A stretch of DNA of 64,000 nt from DAIRUQ01 sp036803245 (GTDB lineage Bacteria > Chloroflexota > Anaerolineae > UBA1429), in contig DAIRUQ010000002.1 of the NCBI GenBank assembly GCA_036803245.1, forward strand, positions 1-64,000. Direction: 5' to 3'. Made by a program: the position numbers and the translations under genes. Below, piece by piece: positions 44,106 to 52,042 of the stretch. The notes beneath the pieces are model-generated. The model saw only the letters and a list, made by a program, of their open reading frames with translations. It was not told the origin of the DNA and did no database searches. Position 1 is the stretch's first letter, and each line of letters starts with the position of its first letter.

Positions 44106-45230
44106 CTAGCCGCGCGACTCGTGCTCATCGGCACCCAGAACGCGCCGATACACCGCCACCGTCTCGGCAGCGATGCGAGCTTGGGTGTAGTGATCCAATA
44201 CGCGCTGGCGCCCTCTCGAGCCCAGAGAGCGCTGCAGCTCGGGCTCATCCACCAGCCGCTGTAGTGCGTCTCTCAGGGCCATGGCGTCGCCCTCGCGCAC
44301 CACCAGGCCAGCATCGCCAATCACTTGCGGGATCTCGCCGGAATCCGAGCCCACCACCGCCACCTCGCAGGCCATCGCCTCCACCAGGACCCGACCAAAC
44401 TGCTCCGCCCAGTTGGCCTGCGTCAGCGATGGCAGGGCTAGGATGTCCAGCTCTGCTAGCCGCTGAGGCATCTCCCCAGAACCGGCCTGCCCACAAAACA
44501 CAACCCGCTGCGCCAGCCTGCTCCGCGCCACACGATCACGCAGCGCGCCTTCCAGCGGCCCCTGGCCGATCAGGCGTAGCTCCCAATCGCCGGCCAGCTG
44601 CTCCAGCGCCTCGATCAGCAGCCAGAGGCCCTTTTCGGGCACCAGGCGGCCGGCATAGCCGATGACCACCCTAGAAGACGGCGGTCGACCACCTGACGGC
44701 CGAAACAGCCCGGGATCGACGCCAAACTGAGGGATGACGGTCGCGGGGCCAGCATAGCCCTTGGCCCGCAGCACGTCCACGGCCGCCGCGTTGCCAGCGA
44801 TCGCGGCATCGACGCCACCATAGACCGAGCGCTCCATCGCCCCAAAGGGCCAGGGATAGCGCCGCAACAGATTCTGCCACGTGAAAAAGAGACAGCGAGC
44901 TCCCTCGGCGCGGCATGCCCGCACCGCCAAATAGGTGGCCAGGTTGTAGGGCTCCTCGTCAATGTGGACCAGGTCTGGCCCTAGTCGGCGCAGCTCGCGA
45001 CGCAACGTGGGGTAAAAGTGGGCGTGGAACGAGCCGTTCAGGAAGATGGGCAGCTCACGCAGATCGTATCCCTGCAGGTGGGCCCGCTCCAGGACGGCTT
45101 GGCGCCGACCCTCTCGCCACAGCGGGGGCACCAGGGCCGTCAGCGCCACGTCGTCATAGGCCGCTATCGCCTCCAGCTTGGTCTGGTAGCTACCCACCAC
45201 CAATGCCTTGGAGAGCATTACGACCCGCAC
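44106..45230 (-). CDS. Glycosyltransferase family 4 (GT-B)
   Basis: 374 residues. N-terminal MRVVMLSKALVVGSYQTKLEAIA, then VIGYAGRLVPEKGLWLLIEALEQL and EQFGRVLVEAMACEVAVVGSDSG (GT4 E-x7-E). GTG 45230 follows GAGAGGGGG and gives the normal N-terminus; the frame to 45257 is not needed. Head of the glycan gene run. Its upstream region is shared with the divergent tRNA-Leu promoter. Confidence 0.88.
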   Translation of the reverse strand: MRVVMLSKALVVGSYQTKLEAIAAYDDVALTALVPPLWREGRRQAVLERAHLQGYDLRELPIFLNGSFHAHFYPTLRRELRRLGPDLVHIDEEPYNLATYLAVRACRAEGARCLFFTWQNLLRRYPWPFGAMERSVYGGVDAAIAGNAAAVDVLRAKGYAGPATVIPQFGVDPGLFRPSGGRPPSSRVVIGYAGRLVPEKGLWLLIEALEQLAGDWELRLIGQGPLEGALRDRVARSRLAQRVVFCGQAGSGEMPQRLAELDILALPSLTQANWAEQFGRVLVEAMACEVAVVGSDSGEIPQVIGDAGLVVREGDAMALRDALQRLVDEPELQRSLGSRGRQRVLDHYTQARIAAETVAVYRRVLGADEHESRG

Positions 45231-45266
45231 GCCAGCCCCCTCTCGCCGCGCCCACATCGTCGCGCT

Positions 45267-45295
45267 TTGACACAGCCAGGCCGCTGCGATAGCAT
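45267..45295 (+). promoter_or_regulatory. Promoter of tRNA-Leu
   Basis: Perfect TTGACA (45267-45272) and TAGCAT (45290-45295), 17 bases apart; initiation would fall near 45302, 3 bases before the mature tRNA end. Confidence 0.65.
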
Positions 45296-45304
45296 CAGCC
45301 CACT

Positions 45305-45386
45305 GGGGCGGTGGCGGAATGGCAGACGCTGCGGACTTAAAATCCGCTGGATTACATCCATGAGGGTTCGAATCCCTCCCGCCCTA
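45305..45386 (+). tRNA. tRNA-Leu(TAA)
   Basis: 82-base class II tRNA. 7-bp acceptor stem GGGGCGG/CCGCCCT (first pair G-T), D arm GCGGAATGGCAGACGC, anticodon loop CTTAAAA (anticodon TAA, reads leucine UUA), variable arm GGATTACATCC, and T arm GAGGGTTCGAATCCCTC. The CCA end is not encoded. Confidence 0.95.
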
Positions 45387-45589
45387 CTCTTCGCGCGGCG
45401 ATCACCACGGCCCTAGCAACTCTGCCTATCATAGCCTGGTGCCCCCGTCTTGCCAACGCCCCGCCTCTCGACCTGGTTCTGCCGTGGCGCGCCAGACTTG
45501 CGCGCTCTGCCTTTTGGTGCCATGATCTGCCGAGTGCGCGTCGAGCCGCCGACCGAGGCACCGCCAACAGATCAGGGAGACCCCGATTC

Positions 45590-46570
45590 ATGCTCAAGAT
45601 CGCCGAAGTGCTGCCCCCGTACCCAACCCCCTTGTGGCGGCTGGCCCGCCAGTGCGGCCTCACCCACGTGGTGGGCGGCATGGATTTTCGGCGGGGGCTG
45701 GATGTCGACGCCGAGGCCCTGCCCTGGAGCTATACCTCGCTGCTCCACGTCAAGACGCAGTACGAGGACGCCGGGTTCCGCCTCGAGGTGCTCGAGAGCC
45801 GTCCGCCCATGCACAAGGCCAAACTGGGCTTGCCGGGCCGCGATGAGGAGATCGAGGCGGTGCGGACCCTGATCCGCAACATGGGCGCCTTGGGCATTCC
45901 GGTCTGGTGCTATGAATGGATGCCCGTCTTTAACTGGCTGCGAACCTCGCTGGCACTCCCCACGCGAGGCGGCGCCCTGACCACTGCCTATGACCACAGG
46001 CTGATGCAGAACGCACCGCTGACAGAGTACGGCCAAGTGACCGAAGAGTCGCTCTGGGAGAACCTGGGATACTTTCTGGATGCCGTCATCCCGGTAGCTG
46101 AGGAGGCCGGCGTCAAGTTGGCCATGCATCCCGATGATCCGCCGCTATCGCCCATTCGCGGCCTCGGACGGATCATGCGCAGCATCGACAACTACCAACG
46201 GCTAGTCGATCGCTGGCCTAGTCCCGTCAATGGCATCGCCCTCTGCCAAGGCAACTTTGCCCTCATGACCGACGATCTCCCCGCCGTGATCCGCCGTTTC
46301 GGGTCTCAAGATCGCATCTTTTTCGTCCATCTCCGCGATGTGCGCGGCACCGCCGAATGCTTTGTGGAGACGTTTCACGACGACGGACAGACCGACCTGC
46401 TGGCCTGCCTGCGCGCCTACCGCGACGTCGGCTACGAGGGCGTGCTGCGCCCCGATCACGTGCCCACCATGGAGGGCGATAGCCACAACGACCCCGCCTA
46501 TTCGACGGTGGGAAGGCTCTTTGCCGTAGGCTACATCAAGGGCCTTTGCCAAGCCGTCTATGCCGACTAG
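45590..46570 (+). CDS. UxuA-like mannonate dehydratase-family protein
   Basis: 326 residues, TIM-barrel mannonate dehydratase family. Characteristic segments: GLTHVVGGMDF, VKLAMHPDDPP, RIMRSIDNYQRLVDRWPSPVNGIALCQGNFA, and FVHLRDVRGT. UxuA converts D-mannonate to 2-keto-3-deoxygluconate. At 326 residues it is shorter than E. coli UxuA (394), like many short bacterial versions, so substrate could differ. An RBS-like GGGAGA lies 10-12 bases upstream. First gene of a rightward sugar-acid unit. Confidence 0.85.
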   Translation: MLKIAEVLPPYPTPLWRLARQCGLTHVVGGMDFRRGLDVDAEALPWSYTSLLHVKTQYEDAGFRLEVLESRPPMHKAKLGLPGRDEEIEAVRTLIRNMGALGIPVWCYEWMPVFNWLRTSLALPTRGGALTTAYDHRLMQNAPLTEYGQVTEESLWENLGYFLDAVIPVAEEAGVKLAMHPDDPPLSPIRGLGRIMRSIDNYQRLVDRWPSPVNGIALCQGNFALMTDDLPAVIRRFGSQDRIFFVHLRDVRGTAECFVETFHDDGQTDLLACLRAYRDVGYEGVLRPDHVPTMEGDSHNDPAYSTVGRLFAVGYIKGLCQAVYAD

Positions 46571-46619
46571 GCCAGGCCACGACAACTAGAACGCGTCTCA
46601 TCAAGCGGAGCACTTCTGT

Positions 46620-47993
46620 ATGACCAACCGACCCTTTGAGTCTACCCTGGCCCATGTGAACACCTTTTCGCGCCCATCGCAGCTCTGTATCACAGACATG
46701 CGCCTAACCGACATCGTCGGCGCACCCATGCACTGCATCCTGCTCAAGATCGAGACCAACCAAGGCCTGACCGGCTTTGGCGAGGTCCGTGACGGCGCCG
46801 ACCGCCTTTATGCCGAGATGCTCAAGAGCCGCCTTCTGGGTGAGAACCCCTGCGATGTGGATCGGCTCTTTCGCCGCATCAAGCAGTTCGGCGGGCACGG
46901 TCGGCAGGGCGGAGGCGTCAGCGGCGTCGAGGTAGCCTTGTGGGATCTGGCCGGCAAGGCATACGGCGTGCCCGTCTACCAGATGCTTGGCGGCAAGTTC
47001 CGCGACCGCGTGCGCCTCTACTGTGATACCGATGCCCGCGGTGACCGCTCAGCTCGCGCCATGGGAGAGGCCATCACTGAGCGCGTAGAACGCGGTTTCA
47101 CCTTTGCCAAGATGGATGTCGGCACCAGCCTGGTTGCACGAGAACCAGGCGCCCTCAGCGCGCCGTTAGGCCACCTGGAGGAGCTGCGCCAGGCCGCAGC
47201 CGCTACCCGGCATGCCGCAGGCATCACGCCTGAGGACACGCGCACGGCCCGCAACCGCTGGTATGACCTCAACAACGTGCCCCATCCGTTCTGCAGCGTC
47301 CATCTCACTGAAAAGGGGCTGGACCTGCTGGAGCAGTACGTGGCCGAGGTCCGTGCTGCGGTAGGCTACGAGTTGCCCTTGGCGGTGGATCATCTGGGCC
47401 ACATCGCCATCGAAGACTGCATTCGACTGGCGCACCGACTGGAAAAGTACAACCTCGCCTGGATGGAGGATCCCGTCCCCTGGCAGTACACGGCCCAATA
47501 TCAGCGCTTGACGCAAACGAGCACCGTGCCCATCTGCACGGGCGAGGACATCTACCTCAAGGACGCCTTCCGACCCCTGCTGGAGGGCCAGGCTGTGGCG
47601 GTCATCCATCCCGACGTGCTCACCGTGGGCGGCATTCTGGAGACGAAAAAGGTCGGCGACCTGGCCGAGGAGCATGGCATCGCCATGGCGATTCACATGG
47701 CCGAGAGCCCCATCGGCTGCATGGCGGCGGTGCACGCCGCAGCCGCCACGGCCAACCTCCTGGCCGTCGAGTTCCATTCGGCCGACTGCCCTTGGTGGGA
47801 GGATCTGGTCACCGGTCTGCCCGCGCCGTTGATCCAGGCCGGACATATCACCCTACCCGATGAGCCGGGCTTGGGCATCGAGTCCCTGAACGATGATGTC
47901 ATCGCCGAGCATCTCGATCCCGCCATGCCCGAGCTGTGGGCCAGCACCGAGCAGTGGGATCACCGCTGGTCGCATGATAGACTGTGGAGCTAG
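46620..47993 (+). CDS. Enolase-superfamily sugar-acid dehydratase (mandelate racemase/muconate lactonizing group)
   Basis: 457 residues. N-terminal capping domain, then a barrel with the base-containing strand FTFAKMDVG (Lys-Met-Asp), metal ligands in AVDHLGHIAIEDC (Asp), WMEDPVPW (Glu) and CTGEDIYL (Glu), and the final His in AIHMAES. A region of about 50 residues (47120-47290) between the Lys strand and the first metal ligand is longer than in most members. Such enzymes dehydrate aldonic acids to 2-keto-3-deoxy acids. Follows the UxuA-like gene by 49 bases. Confidence 0.87.
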   Translation: MTNRPFESTLAHVNTFSRPSQLCITDMRLTDIVGAPMHCILLKIETNQGLTGFGEVRDGADRLYAEMLKSRLLGENPCDVDRLFRRIKQFGGHGRQGGGVSGVEVALWDLAGKAYGVPVYQMLGGKFRDRVRLYCDTDARGDRSARAMGEAITERVERGFTFAKMDVGTSLVAREPGALSAPLGHLEELRQAAAATRHAAGITPEDTRTARNRWYDLNNVPHPFCSVHLTEKGLDLLEQYVAEVRAAVGYELPLAVDHLGHIAIEDCIRLAHRLEKYNLAWMEDPVPWQYTAQYQRLTQTSTVPICTGEDIYLKDAFRPLLEGQAVAVIHPDVLTVGGILETKKVGDLAEEHGIAMAIHMAESPIGCMAAVHAAAATANLLAVEFHSADCPWWEDLVTGLPAPLIQAGHITLPDEPGLGIESLNDDVIAEHLDPAMPELWASTEQWDHRWSHDRLWS

Positions 47994-48038
47994 GAAAGTA
48001 GCATCCGGATCCGCGATCCCCATAGGAGGCCAAGCGCC

Positions 48039-48887
48039 ATGAAGTTCAGTTGCCGAGAGGATATCATCCAGCTAACGCCTTTGTGGACGGGCGAGCGTTT
48101 TGACGACGGCAGGCCCCGCGTCCCTGATGACATTGTCGAGCGGATGGTCTATGTCACCACCGAAGAGGCCTGGGGCGTGCTCTGGCGGCACGGGTTCCAG
48201 TACCAGTTCGAGGGCAACTGGCTCAACCTCCACCCCGACCAGGTGCTGGTGGGCCGCGCGGTGACGGGCGTCTTTGTGCCCAAGCGACCCGACCTCCACG
48301 ATGGCCTGATGAAGTACGGCCACGAGCAAGAGGGCCGCGTGGGAGAGATGAATTCCTGGGTGATCCAGACCCTGGTCAAGGACGATGTCATCGTCATCGA
48401 CCTGTTCGGCAAGATCCGCAGCGGCACTTTTTCGGGAGGCAACCTCTCTACGGCCATCGCTGCCCGCACCCAGCGAGGACAGGTGATCTATGGCGGGATC
48501 CGCGACGCCCAACAGATCCTCCAGATCCCTGATTTCTGCACGTTCTGCCGCGGCATCGATCCCACCGGCATCGACGACGTGACGTTGGTAGGCATGAACG
48601 TGCCCTGTCGCATCGGCAACGCCACCTGCCTGCCCGGCGACATTGTCCTGGGCACCTACTCGGGCATTCTGTTCATCCCGCCCCATCTGGCCCAAGAGGT
48701 AGTCGAGCACTCGGAGACGATGCGCCTGCGTGAGGCCTTTGGCTTTACCCGGCTGCGCGAGGGAGTCTATACCTCCAGCCAGATGGATACTGCCTGGACC
48801 GACGAGATCGAGGCGGACTATGCCGGCTGGCTGGCCCAACGCACCGACGAGGAAAAGGCGCGCATCCTTTGGGAGGAGCGCAGCTAG
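48039..48887 (+). CDS. RraA-family protein (keto-acid aldolase/regulator fold)
   Basis: 282 residues. The RraA/HMG-aldolase fold is seen in DDVIVIDLFGKIRSGTFSGGNLSTAIAARTQRGQVIYGGIRDAQQ, where the Gly-rich loop and GGIRD carry the metal/substrate residues. Members split 4-hydroxy-4-methyl-2-oxoglutarate and related keto acids; others are RNase E regulators. In this context, after two sugar-acid dehydratases, a keto-acid cleavage role is more likely. An N-terminal extension of about 70 residues and a C-terminal helical tail are present. GGAGGCC precedes ATG 48039. Confidence 0.82.
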   Translation: MKFSCREDIIQLTPLWTGERFDDGRPRVPDDIVERMVYVTTEEAWGVLWRHGFQYQFEGNWLNLHPDQVLVGRAVTGVFVPKRPDLHDGLMKYGHEQEGRVGEMNSWVIQTLVKDDVIVIDLFGKIRSGTFSGGNLSTAIAARTQRGQVIYGGIRDAQQILQIPDFCTFCRGIDPTGIDDVTLVGMNVPCRIGNATCLPGDIVLGTYSGILFIPPHLAQEVVEHSETMRLREAFGFTRLREGVYTSSQMDTAWTDEIEADYAGWLAQRTDEEKARILWEERS

Positions 48888-48998
48888 TAGAATCGAACAA
48901 GCCCACGAGGGGCGAGACCGCCCATGCGGCAGACCCAAGGGCGAGTTGGTTGATCGCATCGGTTCCTTTCGCTGATGGCACTTTGGTTAGGAGGAAAC

Positions 48999-49790
48999 AT
49001 GGCCTTCAGGACACCGGCAGAGATCGTGGCTAGCGCAGAGCAGGCGGCTTGTAGCAAGACCGCGCTAAGCGTGCCCAGAGTTCTAGTTCTCGGCTTTCTG
49101 GCGGGCGCCTACATCGGTTTTGGGGGGCTACTGGCCATCGTCGTGGGCCGAGGTAGCCCGGCGCTTCTGGCCGCAAACCCCGGCTTGGCCAAGTTCCTGT
49201 TCGCTGCCGTGTTCCCCGTCGGGATTGTGATGGTTGTGATTGCCGGATCGGAGCTGTTTACCGGCAACTGCAGCGTGATCCTCCCCGGCTGTCTATGCGG
49301 GCGAACCTCCTGGGCCTCCATGCTCCGGAACTGGGTGTTCGCGTATGTGGGCAACCTGCTCGGGTCACTCTTTATGGCGATCTTTATGGCCTACCTGACC
49401 GGCATCGTGCGTGGCGGTGGCCTAGGCGAGGCCACGGCGGGCATCGCCCAAGCCAAAGTGGAACTAGACTTTTGGACGCTACTGCTGCGCGGGATCGGGT
49501 GCAACTGGCTGGTGGGCCTAGGCATCTGGCTCGCCCTGGCGGCCGATGATGTCGCGGGCAAGATCTTGGCGCTCTGGTTCCCCGTCATGGCGTTTGTCGC
49601 CATCGGCTTTGAGCACTCGGTAGCCAACATGTTCTTTATCCCCCTGGGCATGCTGAACGGCGCCGAGGCCAGCATCGGTGATTTCTTACTCCATCTGATC
49701 CCCGTCACCCTCGGCAACATCGTCGGGGGGTCCGTGATGGTCGGCGGCATCTATGGGTGGCTGTACGGCTCCCGACGGGCCAAGTCCTAG
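48999..49790 (+). CDS. Formate/nitrite transporter family channel
   Basis: 263 residues with about six helices and the FNT signatures GSELFTGNC, NWVFAYVGNLLGS, GIGCNWLVGLGIWLA and the conserved central His in FEHSVANMFFIP. FNT channels move formate, nitrite, hydrosulfide or other small monovalent acids. ATG 48999 follows AGGAGGAA; the open frame to 48975 is not needed. It follows the RraA-like gene by 111 bases and is followed by a strong hairpin, closing this unit. Confidence 0.9.
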   Translation: MAFRTPAEIVASAEQAACSKTALSVPRVLVLGFLAGAYIGFGGLLAIVVGRGSPALLAANPGLAKFLFAAVFPVGIVMVVIAGSELFTGNCSVILPGCLCGRTSWASMLRNWVFAYVGNLLGSLFMAIFMAYLTGIVRGGGLGEATAGIAQAKVELDFWTLLLRGIGCNWLVGLGIWLALAADDVAGKILALWFPVMAFVAIGFEHSVANMFFIPLGMLNGAEASIGDFLLHLIPVTLGNIVGGSVMVGGIYGWLYGSRRAKS

Positions 49791-49816
49791 CCAACCCCCG
49801 ACCGCGACTCTACTTC

Positions 49817-49855
49817 CTGCTCGGGGGCGCATCCGCCCGAGACGCCCCCGAGCAG
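49817..49855 (+). terminator. Hairpin after the FNT gene
   Basis: CTGCTCGGGGGCG and CGCCCCCGAGCAG, 13 perfect base pairs with a 13-base loop, 27 bases past the stop. There is no T run, so it may be Rho-assisted or act as an RNA 3' stabiliser. Confidence 0.6.
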
Positions 49856-49967
49856 AACGCGCCCAGCCGTGTCCCGAGGCTCTGTTTCCGCGCCATCATG
49901 CCCTGACGGCAGTCCCCGCGCTCTCGACATCATGGCGCTGGAACCCCTGAGCGCTCACATCCTGCGA

Positions 49968-49997
49968 TTGACACGCCTTGAAGCGGCCCGCTATAAT
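49968..49997 (+). promoter_or_regulatory. Strong promoter of the cyclophilin-like to flavoprotein unit
   Basis: Perfect TTGACA (49968-49973) and perfect TATAAT (49992-49997), 18 bases apart. Best consensus match in the window, 30 bases before the ATG at 50028. Confidence 0.85.
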
Positions 49998-50027
49998 CGT
50001 TCCCGCCGTTGCAGACGGGAGGTTGTT

Positions 50028-50411
50028 ATGCGTACCATTCAGATCACCGCCGGCGACGTGACCGTGATCGCCGAGCTGGACGATTCCAAAACCGCCGACG
50101 CCATCTGGCAGGCGCTCCCCATCGAGGCCCGCGCCAACACCTGGGGCGACGAGATCTACTTTGGCATCGATGTGCACCTGGACGCCGAGGATCCGCGCGA
50201 GGTGGTCGATCTCGGGGACGTCGGCTACTGGCCGCCGGGGCATGCCTTTTGCCTCTTTTTCGGACGCACGCCCATGAGCCTGGGCAACGAGATCCGCCCG
50301 GCGTCGCCTGTGAACGTTTTCGGCCGCATCCAGGGGGATGCGACGGTTCTGCGCGAGGTCGCTTCGGGGGCCACGGTCAGGATCGAGCCCGCCGATGAAT
50401 CCGCATCCTGA
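50028..50411 (+). CDS. Cyclophilin-like fold protein (TM1367/DUF369 type)
   Basis: 127 residues. Segments NTWGDEIYFGIDV, VDLGDVGYWPPGHAFCLFFGRTPMS and IRPASPVNVFGRIQGDA match the small cyclophilin-like family that lacks prolyl isomerase residues. Function is unknown. GACGGGAGG precedes ATG 50028; the open frame to 49869 crosses the promoter. First gene of the unit, 27 bases before the FAH-family gene. Confidence 0.85.
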   Translation: MRTIQITAGDVTVIAELDDSKTADAIWQALPIEARANTWGDEIYFGIDVHLDAEDPREVVDLGDVGYWPPGHAFCLFFGRTPMSLGNEIRPASPVNVFGRIQGDATVLREVASGATVRIEPADESAS

Positions 50412-50438
50412 CCGCCAACAGTAGCATTGGAGAGCATC

Positions 50439-51215
50439 ATGACCCTTGAAAAAGCACGAACCATCCTAAAGCGCGCCGAGGCCGAACGACAGGCCATCGG
50501 CCCCGTGTCCGATCTCTTTGAGGGAGGGCTGACCCTGGATCAGGCGCACGATATCTGCGAGGCCAGCATCGCCGAGCGCATCGCCGCGGGCGACCCGCTA
50601 CGCGGCTTTAAAGTGGGTTTTACCAACATCCCCGTCCGCGACAAGATGGGGCTGCCCGATTCGACCTATGGCTATCTGTTGGAGAGCATGGTGCTGCCTT
50701 CGGGTGGCACGCTGGCCATGAGCGAGCTGATCGCCCCGCGCATCGAGTGCGAGATCTGCTTTCGCCTGGCCAAGCCGCTCTCGGGCAAAGGGCTGTCGAT
50801 TGAGCAGGTGCTCGACGCCACCGATGCCGTGGCCGCCGCCTTTGAAATCTGCGATGCGCGCATCCGCGACTGGAAGTGCCCCTATCCGGACTTTTTCGCG
50901 GACAATGGCTTTTCGGCGCGGATCGTCCTCGAGGGCAGCTGGCATGACGTACGCGACGTGGACCTCTTGGGCGAGTCGGTCGTTCTGAGCCAGGACGGCG
51001 TGCAGATCGCCGAGGGGCGTGGCGAGATGGCCATGGGCCACCCAGCCAACGCCGTCTCCTGGCTGGCTGGCAAGCTGGCCGACCGCGGCAAGGGTCTGGA
51101 GGCAGGTCAGCTCGTCATGACGGGCACGCTGACGCCGATCCTGACCATCGAAGCCGACAGCACCTACGAGGCCGCTTTCTCGACGCTGGGCACCGTCACC
51201 AAGGCCTTTGCCTAG
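50439..51215 (+). CDS. 2-keto-4-pentenoate hydratase-like (FAH superfamily)
   Basis: 258 residues. Metal-binding IAPRIECEICFRLAKPL (two Glu), the downstream Asp region and GQLVMTGTLTPILTIE mark the MhpD/FAH-superfamily hydratase/decarboxylase fold. Members add water to dienoates or cleave acylpyruvates; many clusters use one to process 2-keto-3-deoxy acids. ATG 50439 follows TTGGAGAG; the TTG at 50427 in the same frame includes the RBS itself. Substrate not determined. Confidence 0.88.
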   Translation: MTLEKARTILKRAEAERQAIGPVSDLFEGGLTLDQAHDICEASIAERIAAGDPLRGFKVGFTNIPVRDKMGLPDSTYGYLLESMVLPSGGTLAMSELIAPRIECEICFRLAKPLSGKGLSIEQVLDATDAVAAAFEICDARIRDWKCPYPDFFADNGFSARIVLEGSWHDVRDVDLLGESVVLSQDGVQIAEGRGEMAMGHPANAVSWLAGKLADRGKGLEAGQLVMTGTLTPILTIEADSTYEAAFSTLGTVTKAFA

Positions 51216-51226
51216 GAGCGAGGCCC

Positions 51227-52042
51227 ATGGGCACGGCCCAGATCAAGCCATCCATTTGTAGCATCGCCTGGCGCGACGAGCCGATCGAGGTAGTTCTGCC
51301 GATCGCGGCCCAGGCGGGCTATCTTGGCGTTGAGGTGTGGCAGCCTCACGTGCAGCGCCATCTGGAGTCGCACGGCAGCCTGGAGACGCTCGGTGCACTC
51401 CTGGCGCGACACCAGTTGGCCGTGCCCATGGTGAGCGGGTACTATGACCTGGCGCTGCAAACCCAGGAAAGCCTGGACGCTCTGGCGACCCATGCACAGC
51501 AAGCCGTGGCGCTGGGCGCTCCCCTCTTGCGCATGTTCACGGGCGGCGAGTCGTCCCGTGAGGCCACCCTCTCCGTATGGAGCCAGGTCGTCGCGGCGCT
51601 ACAACAGGCCTGCGATCAGCTCGCGCCGATGGGGCTGGCCATCGCCTTGGAGACCCACGAGGGCAACCTGCACGACGCCACCCCCAGTACGCTTCGCCTG
51701 CTAGAGCGCGTGGATCGCCCCAACCTCTGCATCAACCTGGATATCTTTAACCTGTATGCCATCGGCGAGGATCCTTGCGAGGCCTGGCTGCGGTTGCGCC
51801 CCCACGTGCGCATGATCCACCTCAAAAACGCCGTGCGCCAGGGCCAGAGCCGTCGCCTGGGCATCCCGCTAACCGAGGGCGAGATGCCGTATAGACCGTT
51901 TCTGGATGCAGTTGGCGGTAGCGACTATGACAGGTTCGCCTCGGTAGAGTGGTTCGGACCCGAGCCAGCCCAAGCGGCCGTTGGCGAAATCAGCTATCTC
52001 CGCCAGGAGCTGGGAGGTCGCCTTGCGCAACGGCCCGCCTGA
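51227..52042 (+). CDS. Sugar phosphate isomerase/epimerase (TIM barrel)
   Basis: 271 residues of the xylose-isomerase-like superfamily. Metal-site segments: ALETHEGNLHD (Glu), INLDIFNLYAIG (Asp), RMIHLKNAVR (His), and SVEWFGPEP (Glu). A second, distinct copy of this fold occurs at 30186-31025. GAGCGAGG precedes ATG 51227. The last 20 bases overlap the flavoprotein gene, indicating coupled translation. Confidence 0.85.
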   Translation: MGTAQIKPSICSIAWRDEPIEVVLPIAAQAGYLGVEVWQPHVQRHLESHGSLETLGALLARHQLAVPMVSGYYDLALQTQESLDALATHAQQAVALGAPLLRMFTGGESSREATLSVWSQVVAALQQACDQLAPMGLAIALETHEGNLHDATPSTLRLLERVDRPNLCINLDIFNLYAIGEDPCEAWLRLRPHVRMIHLKNAVRQGQSRRLGIPLTEGEMPYRPFLDAVGGSDYDRFASVEWFGPEPAQAAVGEISYLRQELGGRLAQRPA

